This document shows positions 46,201 to 55,214 of a stretch of 64,000 bases of DNA, piece by piece. Source of the stretch: Cytophagaceae bacterium (GTDB lineage Bacteria > Bacteroidota > Bacteroidia > Cytophagales > JAIYAX01); contig JAIYAX010000017.1 of NCBI GenBank assembly GCA_027488815.1, positions 1 to 64,000 of the forward strand, read 5' to 3'. Each line of letters begins with the position of its first letter. Position 1 is the first letter of the stretch. A program made the position numbers and the translations under genes. The notes under the pieces are model-generated. The model saw only the letters and a program-made list of their open reading frames with translations, did no database searches and was not told where the DNA came from.

Positions 46201-49200
46201 GCTTCCAATAGTTTCAGTCAGTTAACAGCAGGAAATTACACCCTAACCGTTAGAGATGTAAACGGATGTGATACCAGCCTAAATGTTTCAATCAGTGCCC
46301 CTTCTCCTCTGCTGCTGAATGTAGTCGCTACCACACAAGTGACCTGCTTTGGGGGGGGCAATGGACGGATTGAAGTAGCTGCATTCGGTGGCACGGCACC
46401 TTATACTTATTCAATTAATGCAAGTGCATTTGCCTCAGTTTCTGTTTTCAATGGATTGACTGCCGCCAACTATCAAATCAGGGTGAGGGATGCAAATAAC
46501 TGTGAAGCTATCCAAAATGTGAGCATCAGCCAGCCTGCTGCCCTGGCATTTCTTGTAAATGCCAATGTCAACCCCGGTTGTTTTGGAGAAAGTGTATGGT
46601 CAGTGAGTTTTAGTCCATTTGGAGGTACGGCACCCTATACTTTTCGTTTTTTAGATACTGCTTTTTCTGCGCAAACCAGCTTTACAAGTGTTTTACCCGG
46701 ATTTTACTTTGTGACAATCCGAGACAGCAACGCTTGTGAGCTGACCAGCCCACTTATCTTACCAAACCCATATACCCAAATTAACATTAATGTTGTGGGC
46801 ACAACTCAGGTAATCTGTCATGGAGACTCAAGCGGTTCGATTTCGGTAAATGCTAGTGGGGGTGTAGGAGGCTATCAGTTTTCGATCAATGGAGGCATTT
46901 TTCAACCCTCAGGAATGTTTACGCAGCTTCCTGCGGGTACTTACAATCTGGCGGCCAGAGACTCATTTGGCTGTACAGCTCAAACTGTTGTAAACATAAA
47001 CCAGCCATTAGCACCTGTTTCATTTGACGTAGTCTTCAGCAATCCAAGCACCTGTAGCAGCAATGATGGCAGCATCAGCCTTATTAACTTGAATGGGGGA
47101 GTTTCTCCATATAGTTACAGTTTGGGAGGAGGTACTTATGTTGCCGGCTCAACATTTAACGGGCTTGGTAATGGCAGCTATTTGTTGTTTGTAAGAGATG
47201 CAAACTCCTGTACTACAGCGGCAGATACTGTAATCCTAAGCTCTCCCGGAGGCTTATCGGCAACCATCAGCAGCAGTAACGTGAGCTGTTTTGGAGGTAA
47301 CAATGGTAGTGTTAGCGTCAGTGCTGTAGCCGGAGGGAATGGCAATTTTCAATATTCTTTAAATGGAGGGCCTTTTGGTGGTTCATCAAGCTTTACAGGA
47401 CTCACGGCAGGTGTCTATACTGTTGTAGTCAGAGACTCTCCATTCACTTGTGAGATCACCTTCAATGCCAATATCACCCAGCCGGATAGTCTGAACCTGA
47501 GCATTAACACGACAGATGTGCTTTGCTTTGGCGAGCCAAGTGGTCAACTTAATGCATCAGCTACTGGAGGCATTGGGCCCTATACTTTCAGTTTGAATGC
47601 AGGCCCATTTTTGTCCGTACCAAGTTTCAACGGACTAGCGGCAGGAACGTATACCCTTGCCCTCAGGGATGCCAACAGCTGCGAAGTTCAGCAAGTGGTA
47701 CTCATTAACCAGCCTGGCTCAGCACTTAACGCAACTATCGCCAGCATAAGTCAGGTGGCCTGTTTTGGTGACTCATCAGGATCCCTGAGCATAAGTGCAA
47801 GCGGAGGCTCAGCCCCCTACATGTACAGCCTGCATGGCGGGCCATTTGTAGCAAGTAATACCTTCAATGGGCTTGCAGCCGGCAATTACACCCTTACAGT
47901 TAGAGACTCCAACAACTGTGATACTACCGTTAATTTCAGTATCACAGCACCAGCACAGGCCTTGAGTCTTTCAGTGGGTTCTGTGAGCAGAGTGAATTGT
48001 TTTGGTGATACCAATGGTTCAGTAAGCCTTGCAGCCTCCGGTGGAACAGCACCTTACCAGTTTGCCTTCAATGGAAGTTCCTTTGGCAGTCTGACTACCT
48101 TTGGCAGCCTGACAGCCGGTACCTATGTCGCCATTGTGAGAGATGCCAATGCTTGCACAGACACACTTGTGGTGCTTGTTCCCGGTCCTACGGCCCCAAT
48201 CAACTATTCAGTAACCTCTGTTTCTCCCAGCAGTTGCTCAGTTAATGATGGAAGTATTTCGTTCACAGGCTTGAGCGGTGGCACAGCTCCTTACCTCTTT
48301 AGCATCGACGGAGGTTCAAGTTTTGTGGCAAGTTCCGGGTTCACCGGACTGGGTAATGGAACTTATTTCCTTCAGGTAAGGGATTCCAATGCCTGTAGCA
48401 ATGGGCAGGTAGCCATTTTAAATGGTCCGGGAGCCATAACGGCAACTGCCAACGTAAGTCAGGTAACTTGTAATGGAACTGCAACCGGAACCATTAACAT
48501 CAGTGGAGTAAGCGGTGGAAACGGAAACTATCAGTATTCCATTAACGGAGGCACTTTCCAGACCAGTCCAAATTTTACCGGGCTGACAGCAGGGGCTTAT
48601 CTGATTCAGGTAAGAGACCAGCCGGTAAGCTGTACCATTACGCTCAATGCTACTCTTACCCAGCCATCCGCTCTATCGACAAATGTGCTACAGCAGGTGA
48701 ACCCATCTTGTACAGGAGCAGCCAACGGAAGGCTGGAAATACAAGCCATAGGTGGTACCCCGGGTTACCGGTACTCTGTTAATGGGGGAACCTTCCAGAG
48801 CTCCGGTCTTTTCAACTCACTGACCGCAGGAAACTACACCATTGTGGTAAGAGACAGCAATGCTTGTGAAACGACGTTAAGCAGATCGCTCACAGCACCT
48901 TCAGGTCTTGTGTTAACGGCCAGCACCATCACACCGGTTACCTGCTTTGGAGACAGCAGCGCCCAGGTGAGCCTGAGTACTTCCGGTGGAACCGCACCCT
49001 ATACCTTCTCTTCCAACGGAATCACATTCCAGACCTCTCCTGTATTTTCGAGTTTGGCATCGGGTAGTTACATGTTTGTGGTAAGAGATTCAAACCTGTG
49101 CACCTCCACTTTAGCGCTTACCATCAGCCAGCCTGCAACTCCTTTACAATTAGCAGCATCGGTTTCGGCTCAGGTGCTTTGCTTTGGAGCCAATTCAGGA

Positions 49201-52200
49201 GCAATCACGGCATCAGGCCTGGGAGGCACTGCCCCGTATGAGTTTCGTTTGAATGGAGGCTCTTTTGTTCCCAATGGTAATTTTAGTAGCCTTCCCGCTG
49301 GTACCTATCTGCTTACGGTAAGAGATGCTTCAGGCTGTGTTGCGGATAGTAGCCTAACCATTTCAGGCCCCGGTTCAGGAGTGGTATTTACGAGTCTTGG
49401 GTTAAATCCTGCCTCTTGCTCTGTTAACAATGGAAGTGTAAGGGTTGCCAGCATTAGTGGGGGTGTACCTCCGTACCAATACAGTCTGGGAGGAGTAAGC
49501 TACCAGAGTGATAGTAATTTCACAGGCTTGACAAGTGGAACCTATGCGCTATTTGCCAGAGATGCAAATGGTTGTGTTGCAGGTCCAGACCTTGTCTCAA
49601 TTGCAGCACCGGGCGGGCTTTCGGCTCAGGTGACCAGCAATAATCCAACTTGTTTTGGACAGGCTAATGGACAGATTCGGATTAGAAATATCAGCGGCGG
49701 GTCGGGTCAATACCGTTTCTCACTTAATGGCTCTGCTCCAAGCACAGATAGCACGTTCAACAATTTGGTTGCAGGAAGTTATACGCTAGTCGTTACTGAT
49801 ACTCCGGCATCCTGTAGTTCTACCTTTAATGTGATCCTCGTTAACCCTGACAGCATTAGCATCACATTGGTTGCTCAGCAGAACGCAAGGTGTACAGGTG
49901 ACAGCAGTGGAAGTTTCTCTGTACTTGCCAATGGAGGAAGAGCTCCATATAGCTACGCACTGAACGGAGGCTCTGCTCAAGTAAGTGGAAGCTTCAGCGG
50001 GCTGGCTGCAGGAGTCTACCTTGTTACAGTAACGGACAGTCTGGGATGTACCCAAAACCTAAACATCAGTATACAAAATCAACCGGCTTCAGGTGCAGTG
50101 AGTTTGGCGAGCCTTTTGAGGCCAAGCTGTCTTGGGGCTTCTGACGGAGCTTTGAGCTATACCGTTACCGGAACAGCGACACCCTACCAGTTTTCATTGA
50201 ATGGCAGTGCTTATTCAAGCCAAAGCAGTTTCAATGGACTTTCTGCAGGCATGTTTATCCTTACCGTCATGGACAGCAATAATTGCTTGCTGGGCAGAAC
50301 CGATATCCTTAGCCAACCTGACAGCATTTCGATATTTCCGCAAATCAGCAATGCTGTAGGTTGTGGAAGCAGCAGCGGTAGGGTAGTGGTAAATGCAAGT
50401 GGAGGAACAGCTCCATATCGGTATTCTCTAAATGGGGGGCCATTGGTGAGCAACGATACCTTTAATGCCCTTGCTCCGGGTTTTTACACAGTTCAGGTTG
50501 TTGATAGTCTCAATTGCTCCAACACCCGCAGCTTTGTCATCAATGCAACAGGAACGATTAGCGGAACGGTATTCCAGACTCCTGTGCTTTGCAACGGAGT
50601 AGCCAATGGGCAAGCCTTGGTATTCAACGTAACAGGTGGTTCAGGAAATTACCAGTACTCCATCAATGGAACCAGTTTCCAAACCTCACCATTGTTCAGC
50701 AGCCTGGCTTTAGGACCTTATCTGGTTTACGTAAGAGATGCCAATGATACCCTTTGTGTTTCAACTTTCCCGATCACGGTAGCCGCTCAGTTTACCGTCA
50801 GTGGTCTGGTGGTAGTGACCGGGTCTTCCTGCACCGCTGCTGATGGCCAGATTGAGTTCTCCATCTCAGGAGGTACAGCCCCTTATCAATACAGCGTGGA
50901 CTCAGGGCTTAGTTTTGTAGCTGGAAATATCTTTACCGGACTTGCAGCAGGCACTTACCATTTAGTGGTGAGAGATGCCAATAATTGCACGTTTAACCGT
51001 ACGGTTGTTTTACCGGGCGCTCCTGTGATTCAACCATTTGCATCTGTTATCAGCCAGGTTACCTGTGCGGGCCAACCCAATGGAGTTGTTCGGGTGGACA
51101 GTGTTTCTGGATCGGTAGGGCCTTTCCTTTACTCAATTGATGGGGTCAACTTTGTATCCTCAAATGTATTCACCGGACTTTCGGCGGATACCCTTGTGCT
51201 ACGTGTTCAGGATATTGGCTCAGGTTGCATTGCCACAGACACATTGCTGATCAATGGTCCTGCATTACTTGAAATTCAGGCTCAGGTGTTAAGTCAGGCG
51301 GGTTGCGCAGGAGCAAGCAATGGCTTAATTTCCGTGCAGGCTGTGGGAGGTATTGGGAGCTATCAGTACAGGATCAATAACGAAGTCTGGTCTTCAGACA
51401 CTCTGTTTAGCGGTTTGGCTGCGGGCAGCTACACCCTTTGGGTTTCTGATAGCTTGAATTGTACCGACTCCGTTGTCTTGACGTTGAACCCATCTGATAC
51501 CCTGCAAGTTCAGTTCACAAGTTCAGGAGCCAGCACTTGCAATACCAATGATGCCTTCATTCAAATCCAATCCGTTTCAGGTGGAACAGCTCCCTATCGG
51601 TTTGCCATCAATGGGGGTGCAGCTTCAGGTCAGACCCTATTCAACGGGCTGGCGGCTGGAAATTACCAACTCACGGTCTTGGATACGAATAATTGCAGCA
51701 GGAATTATTCCCTGGTGCTTCCCTCCGGAAGTGGTTTAGCCGCTCAGGCCAATTCACAAAGAACCAGTTGCAGAGGAACCTCCACAGGCAGCATCAGAGT
51801 TACTCAGTTCTCAGGTGGACTTGCCCCATACCAGTTTAGCCTCGATAGTGTTAATTTCCAACCTGACTCAGTATTCACCGGATTGACTGCCGGCAACTAC
51901 AGGGTAGTGGTAAGGTCAGCAGACTCATGTCAGGTGATCTTGCAAGTGGCGATTCAGGATGCAGACTCCCTGGTGGCCGCAGTCAACTTTGTTAAAGATG
52001 TAAGTTGCCGGGAAGCCAATGATGGTATTCTGGATCTGAATGCCTCCGGAGGTACCCCCGGATACCGTTTCTCATTGGATGGGGTTAGTTATGTCTCTTC
52101 TGACTTGTTTATCGGCCTTAGCCCCAGAGTTGATACTGCTTTTGTTCAGGATAGTGCTGGATGTATCGTAGAAGTGCCGTTTATCATCGGACAGCCTGAC

Positions 52201-53691
52201 TCAGTAGGCTATGTCGTGACGGTAACCCCGGCCAACACCTGCAATGCAGCAACCGGAACGGCTGTTATTTCCAATATCACCGGAGGCCAGGCACCTTACC
52301 AGTTGAGCATCAATGGTGGAAGCACTTTTAGTGACACGACCACATTTGCCGGATTGACCAATGGCAATTATACCCTCATCATCCGTGACTCAGTAGGTTG
52401 TTTGTATACTTCTCAGTTTACCATCGCTGTACCCGGCGGGCTTCAACTGGGTATAAGCCAGATGATCCAACCCACTTGCTTTGGTTCAAACAATGGGGAA
52501 ATACGCATAGGAAACATTACCGGAGGAGCCAGGCCGTACCAGTTTAGCATCGACGGAGGTCTTTCTTTTGGAAACGACTCGGTATTAACCAATCTGATCA
52601 GCTTTGTGTATACCGTAGTGATCCGGGATGCAAACAACTGTACCTATACCTACATCTATAACCTTGGTCAGCCCTCCAACATCAATTTCAATGTAAATCA
52701 GCAACAACCGGCTACCTGTGACTCATCCAATGGATCCGTGATCGTGACCAATGTGGTCGGTGGCATTACACCTTACAGTTACAGGATCGACTACAATGGG
52801 TCAACGTTCCAGCCCAGCCCTATATTTACCGGTATACCGGGAGGGAACTATCAGGTAACGGTTCAAGACGCTACCGGCCTTTGTGAAGTCACCAAGCTGG
52901 TGGTGGTAGCGGGTAACCCCGGAATTACGTTTGACTTTGAAGTGACCGACGCCCTTTGTTTCGGAGGCAATGATGGTGAGCTAAAGCTATTCAATATTCA
53001 GGGAGGCTTGCCGCCCTACCGTGCAGGACTTGACACTTCTCAGAATTACCTGGTAGTGGATCAGACCAACTCCGTTACGTTCAGCAACCTATTGCCAGGC
53101 AGCTACAACTATCAGATCAGAGACGAGGATGGATGTACCTATAAGCTTCCTCCGATTGAAGTGGGTGCCCCTGACTCCATTGGCTTTATGGTGAGAAACG
53201 TTCAGTTAAGCCGAAGAGACAGTGCGGAAGGTATCCTTTATGTTTTCGACATCAACGGTGGTGCTGAGCCTTACCGATACTCGATCGATGGCATCAACTA
53301 CCTGCCATTTGAGTATAGTCTGAGCACCTTTGAGTATACAGCGATGATTAAAAACCTAAGGGTCGGAAACTACACCGTGTTTGTTCAGGATACCAATGGA
53401 TGTACCAATGCCGCACGAGTGAGTGTTCAACCTTACCAGTTTGCCAGCAGGTTTGAAATTCCAAATGTGTTCACGCCCAACGGTGATGGTTTCAACGAAA
53501 CCTTTGTGATCAACCGACTGCCTTCTAACTCCAAGTTGAAAATTTTTGCCCGAAATGGACGCCTGGTGTATAGCAGTGAGGACTACACCAATGATTGGGA
53601 TGGAGAAGGCTGGCCAAATGGAGTATATTTCTACTCGATGACGATACCTAACCTGGGTGATTTTGCAGGCTGGGTTGAGATCAAGCGTTAG
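40246..53691 (+). CDS. Giant SprB-repeat adhesin with T9SS type B C-terminus
   Basis: A 4481-residue surface protein. The ATG at 40246 precedes a signal peptide ('MMILGLFFSLVFFQTEAKAQ'); a TTG 12 bases upstream is less likely. By my count about 55 SprB-type repeats (PF13573, ~75-85 residues) fill the protein. Each has 'xxVxCFGxxxGS' at the start, 'GGTAPYQYSINGG' in the middle and 'VRDANNCxD ... ITQP' at the end. Two Cys per repeat probably form a disulfide. The last ~80 residues ('IPNVFTPNGDGFNETF' to 'GWVEIKR') are the gliding motility-associated CHU_C / T9SS type B sorting domain. SprB in Flavobacterium is the mobile gliding adhesin; here that role is inferred. It ends overlapping the convergent luxC-like gene by 3 bases. 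Confidence 0.93.
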   Translation: MIISHLIENTKRAQPVTRVLMMILGLFFSLVFFQTEAKAQCAGIDSVRFTNVTCFGTATGTVTVYASTGTPPYTYLLQRLTGTGFVLAGTSFGNPSTTHTFTGLVAGNNYFVTVADDDPGCSAVISAFFNITQPPNLVLTLSSRINVNGCFGDSTGSITVTATGGTAPYQYSINGGAFGPSNTFSNLAAGSYTLTVRDQNNCTRNLPVNITQPTAVNLSISAQSNISCFNAATGSFSVSTTGGALPYAYSLNGAAFAPTSTFNNLAAGNYTVIVRDSAGCRDTVMATITQPLSGVTLSLDSTRNISCNGAADGRLILSASNGAVPYQFSLNGGAFGPSGSFTGLAPGTYTIIVRDNGNCTDTLQATLSQPPVLDLSTTSVVDNLCFGDNSGAINLAATGGTPAYTYALNAGAFGPGNSFTALGSGSYVARVRDANGCTDTLVVNINPPADLQVITGAVVNVACFGQNSGSFSVTGLGGTAPYQFAFQSGAFSATNSFSGLAAGSYRIRIRDSNLCQDSIFVNITQPASALDISVSTQVNPNCFGANNGSIQVNASGGTAPYQFSINGGAFAAGGNFTGLIAGNYLIRTRDANNCTDSVSVTLSQPTLLDISISSQTNVACFGESNGSVQLSGTGGTAAYSFALNAGPFQASGSFTGLAAGSYTARIQDVNGCADTLVFSITAPPALNLASGPVTQVACFGSATGAFSVVASGGQSPYSYSINGSPFGPTLSFTSLTAGLYNVIVRDANLCSDTVSVNITQPASALDISISSQTNVSCFGSGTGSLSVSGSGGTAPYQYSINGGAFSAITVYNGLAAGSYTLRVRDANLCLDSVIATITQPATALDIAITTQSNLTCNGAGNGSITANASGGVGPYTYSLNGGAFQPTGVFNSLSAGTFQLIARDANGCQDTVMAIITQPAVLDLSLSSQINNLCFGESNGSITLAATGGTGPYQYALGGSGFGASAGFTGLAAGSYMARVRDAQLCTDSLLVTITQPSDLNVTAGTITPVSCFGSATGAFTVSGSGGTSPYQFSFNGGAFASFTSFSGLVAGNYRVVIRDANNCRDSVQVTISQPASALDISLSSQTNPSCNGSTNGSLSVAGSGGTSPYLFSLNGGTFIASGNFTGLSAGNYSIVVRDANNCTDTVQAVLSQPAAIDVQVLSQTNNLCFNDNTGSITLTASGGTLPYTFALNSGAFGPSVVFNSLTSGSYIGRVQDTNGCRDSISITLTAPPAIVASIGSQTNVACFGEAGGTLTVSATGGQAPYSYSLNGAAFSGTSAFSSLSAGLYQVIVRDANNCTDTVSATITQPASAVSLSLTSKTDVACFGQNTGSINVNATGGVSPYSFSINGAAFQPLSVFSSLTSGTYSIVVRDANACRDTLEVIILQPSTPLAISLVSQTQVLCFGDSTGTFTVAAAGGTAPYQFSVNGGAFSSVTTYTNRPAGNYSVVLRDANGCTDTLDINITQPGLALNISIGTQVNVTCSGGNSGLLNLSGSGGTAPYQFSINGGTFQSSGTFAGLSAGTYNLAIRDANNCISGATAIITEPSALNLSIASQVNVACFGASTGSINASASGGTAPYQYSFNGSAFGASSSFTGLSAGTYNLVLRDANNCQVSQTVNITQPASALSLSVASQTNVLCNGASTGAVTLSALGGTAPYTYSIDGVNFVPGATFTALSFGAYTFRVRDANNCLSTVNVNISQPASAVTFNAIGINPSSCTSSDGQIVISGTTGGTAPYSYSIDGTSFGPVSTFTGLGNGTYFVFVRDANNCTVNTTVSISSPGTLSALATADSVDCFGGNDGSISLSGLSGGNGNYSFSLNGGPFQTSAVFAGLTSGLYTVAVRDNPVSCTINLNVQVNQPLDLTIALVSQTNNTCRGGQEGVIQVNGNGGTSPYSYSINGSSFSTSSMFDSLPAGNYVIRIRDSRACVDSLAVSISQPASGVSLAVSSVQQLSCQGDSTGAITVAASGGTSPYSFSINGGPFAASNSFSQLTAGNYTLTVRDVNGCDTSLNVSISAPSPLLLNVVATTQVTCFGGGNGRIEVAAFGGTAPYTYSINASAFASVSVFNGLTAANYQIRVRDANNCEAIQNVSISQPAALAFLVNANVNPGCFGESVWSVSFSPFGGTAPYTFRFLDTAFSAQTSFTSVLPGFYFVTIRDSNACELTSPLILPNPYTQININVVGTTQVICHGDSSGSISVNASGGVGGYQFSINGGIFQPSGMFTQLPAGTYNLAARDSFGCTAQTVVNINQPLAPVSFDVVFSNPSTCSSNDGSISLINLNGGVSPYSYSLGGGTYVAGSTFNGLGNGSYLLFVRDANSCTTAADTVILSSPGGLSATISSSNVSCFGGNNGSVSVSAVAGGNGNFQYSLNGGPFGGSSSFTGLTAGVYTVVVRDSPFTCEITFNANITQPDSLNLSINTTDVLCFGEPSGQLNASATGGIGPYTFSLNAGPFLSVPSFNGLAAGTYTLALRDANSCEVQQVVLINQPGSALNATIASISQVACFGDSSGSLSISASGGSAPYMYSLHGGPFVASNTFNGLAAGNYTLTVRDSNNCDTTVNFSITAPAQALSLSVGSVSRVNCFGDTNGSVSLAASGGTAPYQFAFNGSSFGSLTTFGSLTAGTYVAIVRDANACTDTLVVLVPGPTAPINYSVTSVSPSSCSVNDGSISFTGLSGGTAPYLFSIDGGSSFVASSGFTGLGNGTYFLQVRDSNACSNGQVAILNGPGAITATANVSQVTCNGTATGTINISGVSGGNGNYQYSINGGTFQTSPNFTGLTAGAYLIQVRDQPVSCTITLNATLTQPSALSTNVLQQVNPSCTGAANGRLEIQAIGGTPGYRYSVNGGTFQSSGLFNSLTAGNYTIVVRDSNACETTLSRSLTAPSGLVLTASTITPVTCFGDSSAQVSLSTSGGTAPYTFSSNGITFQTSPVFSSLASGSYMFVVRDSNLCTSTLALTISQPATPLQLAASVSAQVLCFGANSGAITASGLGGTAPYEFRLNGGSFVPNGNFSSLPAGTYLLTVRDASGCVADSSLTISGPGSGVVFTSLGLNPASCSVNNGSVRVASISGGVPPYQYSLGGVSYQSDSNFTGLTSGTYALFARDANGCVAGPDLVSIAAPGGLSAQVTSNNPTCFGQANGQIRIRNISGGSGQYRFSLNGSAPSTDSTFNNLVAGSYTLVVTDTPASCSSTFNVILVNPDSISITLVAQQNARCTGDSSGSFSVLANGGRAPYSYALNGGSAQVSGSFSGLAAGVYLVTVTDSLGCTQNLNISIQNQPASGAVSLASLLRPSCLGASDGALSYTVTGTATPYQFSLNGSAYSSQSSFNGLSAGMFILTVMDSNNCLLGRTDILSQPDSISIFPQISNAVGCGSSSGRVVVNASGGTAPYRYSLNGGPLVSNDTFNALAPGFYTVQVVDSLNCSNTRSFVINATGTISGTVFQTPVLCNGVANGQALVFNVTGGSGNYQYSINGTSFQTSPLFSSLALGPYLVYVRDANDTLCVSTFPITVAAQFTVSGLVVVTGSSCTAADGQIEFSISGGTAPYQYSVDSGLSFVAGNIFTGLAAGTYHLVVRDANNCTFNRTVVLPGAPVIQPFASVISQVTCAGQPNGVVRVDSVSGSVGPFLYSIDGVNFVSSNVFTGLSADTLVLRVQDIGSGCIATDTLLINGPALLEIQAQVLSQAGCAGASNGLISVQAVGGIGSYQYRINNEVWSSDTLFSGLAAGSYTLWVSDSLNCTDSVVLTLNPSDTLQVQFTSSGASTCNTNDAFIQIQSVSGGTAPYRFAINGGAASGQTLFNGLAAGNYQLTVLDTNNCSRNYSLVLPSGSGLAAQANSQRTSCRGTSTGSIRVTQFSGGLAPYQFSLDSVNFQPDSVFTGLTAGNYRVVVRSADSCQVILQVAIQDADSLVAAVNFVKDVSCREANDGILDLNASGGTPGYRFSLDGVSYVSSDLFIGLSPRVDTAFVQDSAGCIVEVPFIIGQPDSVGYVVTVTPANTCNAATGTAVISNITGGQAPYQLSINGGSTFSDTTTFAGLTNGNYTLIIRDSVGCLYTSQFTIAVPGGLQLGISQMIQPTCFGSNNGEIRIGNITGGARPYQFSIDGGLSFGNDSVLTNLISFVYTVVIRDANNCTYTYIYNLGQPSNINFNVNQQQPATCDSSNGSVIVTNVVGGITPYSYRIDYNGSTFQPSPIFTGIPGGNYQVTVQDATGLCEVTKLVVVAGNPGITFDFEVTDALCFGGNDGELKLFNIQGGLPPYRAGLDTSQNYLVVDQTNSVTFSNLLPGSYNYQIRDEDGCTYKLPPIEVGAPDSIGFMVRNVQLSRRDSAEGILYVFDINGGAEPYRYSIDGINYLPFEYSLSTFEYTAMIKNLRVGNYTVFVQDTNGCTNAARVSVQPYQFASRFEIPNVFTPNGDGFNETFVINRLPSNSKLKIFARNGRLVYSSEDYTNDWDGEGWPNGVYFYSMTIPNLGDFAGWVEIKR

Positions 53692-54704
53692 AGGTCCGAA
53701 AGAAATTTCATGACATCCACCCCATCGGCATAGTCACTCAGGCCGGGGCACTGAGCTTGCCCAAAAGGAAAGGTAGCAACCGGCCAGTTCAATGAAGATA
53801 CGACACATTGGATTTTGTCCTGTTGCAGCAACAACAATTGCTTTACTTCTTCCTCCTGCTGATAAGTCTGGTAATGCAATACACCTATCGAAGAGGCCAG
53901 TTTAGTCTCCGGACGAAGCAGCAAGAACCCGTTGTCCATGTGGGCTTCCTGATTGACCAACAAGATGGCTTTTTGATAGTCGTAGTTGTTACGAAACTTG
54001 TAAAAACTACCCCATGATTGGTACTCCTCCATAGCCAACCAAAAGGGTTGCCAGTCATAGCCTTCAGGAACCAGAAGAAATGAAACATTTCGGCAGCCCA
54101 GGCCGAAGTAATCAAAGATGTCCCGACCAAGGTCAATTAATTCTTCCCTGCTTTCATTGCCGGTAAGAACAGCAACTCCGGTTCTGTTTTTTCGAATAAT
54201 GCTGGGGTAGGAGCGGAAGTAGTAATCAAAGTACCTGGAAGTATTGTCAGAACCGGTGGCAATGACGGCATCAGGCTTATTTAGCTGTTCCACAACTTCT
54301 ATTTTTTTTCGTAGAAGAGGGGCGATGTCAGCCAGAAACTCGTGCAACAGCAAAAAAAGAACAGTGTCCTGTCGGCTCAGTTTTACCTGAAGGCGATGAC
54401 CTGAGCTAAGTACACATAACCAGTCATGGAACCCTACCAAAGGCAGGTTGCCCGCCATCACCACGCCAACAGTCTTTTCCTGAGAAACCGGTAAGCGGGG
54501 ATATAGGTCAAGCCATTTTTCCAGGGCCGCAGGCTGCAGCATCGTTGCCAGGAAGCGAAGCGCCTGTTGAGTTTGATTGGGCTGAAACCAGGCGTTTTCA
54601 TTGGCCACACATAGCAGCAAAGGCTCATCATGAGTCCACTTAAGCATCTCCTGCCCGACAAGAGTCCATATCCTGATCAATTCACTTTTACTGAAGGTGC
54701 TCAT
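53688..54704 (-). CDS. Acyl-CoA reductase (LuxC family)
   Basis: A 338-residue LuxC-type acyl-CoA reductase (PF05893), reducing fatty acyl-CoA to aldehyde with NADPH in the families studied. Landmarks are 'VGVVMAGNLPLVGFHDWL', 'KPDAVIATGSDNTSRYFDYY' and 'GLGCRNVSFLLVPEGYD', where the Cys is the likely catalytic residue. No luxAB or luxD genes are nearby, so bioluminescence is not implied. It is divergent from a ferredoxin gene, an arrangement often seen in Bacteroidota. The stop overlaps the end of the giant adhesin gene on the opposite strand. Confidence 0.9.
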   Translation of the reverse strand: MSTFSKSELIRIWTLVGQEMLKWTHDEPLLLCVANENAWFQPNQTQQALRFLATMLQPAALEKWLDLYPRLPVSQEKTVGVVMAGNLPLVGFHDWLCVLSSGHRLQVKLSRQDTVLFLLLHEFLADIAPLLRKKIEVVEQLNKPDAVIATGSDNTSRYFDYYFRSYPSIIRKNRTGVAVLTGNESREELIDLGRDIFDYFGLGCRNVSFLLVPEGYDWQPFWLAMEEYQSWGSFYKFRNNYDYQKAILLVNQEAHMDNGFLLLRPETKLASSIGVLHYQTYQQEEEVKQLLLLQQDKIQCVVSSLNWPVATFPFGQAQCPGLSDYADGVDVMKFLSDL

Positions 54705-54754
54705 ATTTTGCTAAAAAGCCGGGAATTTAAATGCAGCAACAAACTTTTGCGTCT

Positions 54755-54762
54755 TAACTTTG
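54755..54762 (+). promoter_or_regulatory. Possible -7 box of the ferredoxin gene
   Basis: TAACTTTG fits TAnnTTTG, 35 bases upstream of the ferredoxin start. No -33 element at the right spacing is obvious. Confidence 0.35.
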
Positions 54763-54797
54763 TTAAAAAATTTGACTAAGAACCAAAAGTACGAGCT

Positions 54798-55145
54798 ATG
54801 GCCATAATGATCACAGACGAGTGCATAAATTGCGGAGCATGCGAGCCGGAGTGCCCGAACACTGCGATTTATGAAGGAGGCGCCGAATGGACCTGGGCGG
54901 GTGGCACCAAACTCACCTCTGTTGAGATGGAAGATGGAAGTGTGATGGACGCAAAATTGCCTCAGGAGCCGGTTTCCAATGAGTTTTACTATATCGTTTC
55001 AAATAAGTGTACCGAGTGCATGGGTTTTCATGAGGAGCCACAGTGCGCTGCCGTTTGCCCGGTGGATTGCTGTGTCCCCGATCCAGACCATGTAGAAGAC
55101 AAGGAAACACTGCTAGCCAAAAAAGCCTGGATGCACGAGGTGTAA
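54798..55145 (+). CDS. 4Fe-4S dicluster ferredoxin
   Basis: A 115-residue ferredoxin with two 4Fe-4S sites. The first Cys set is '[12 protein letters not shown]' and the second is '[20 protein letters not shown]', with the long spacing typical of the YfhL/dicluster group. It carries electrons in the cytoplasm; the partner is not known. It is divergent from the LuxC-type reductase, which could be a redox partner (inference only). A strong terminator follows. Confidence 0.94.
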   Translation: MAIMITDECINCGACEPECPNTAIYEGGAEWTWAGGTKLTSVEMEDGSVMDAKLPQEPVSNEFYYIVSNKCTECMGFHEEPQCAAVCPVDCCVPDPDHVEDKETLLAKKAWMHEV

Positions 55146-55168
55146 GCCTGCCAGCAACAAAATAAAAA

Positions 55169-55196
55169 AACCATCCTGTGAGGGATGGCTTTTTTG
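55169..55196. terminator. Bidirectional terminator between ferredoxin and S46 peptidase genes
   Basis: CCATCC and GGATGG flank TGTGAG, with an A-run on the left and a T-run on the right, so it can serve both convergent genes. Confidence 0.85.
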
Positions 55197-55214
55197 TTTA
55201 ATCAATAGCTAGGC

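Noticed and set aside
53688-54704. Part of a bioluminescence (lux) operon
   Set aside because: The LuxC-type reductase has no luxA, luxB, luxD or luxE neighbours; such reductases are common in non-luminous Bacteroidota.
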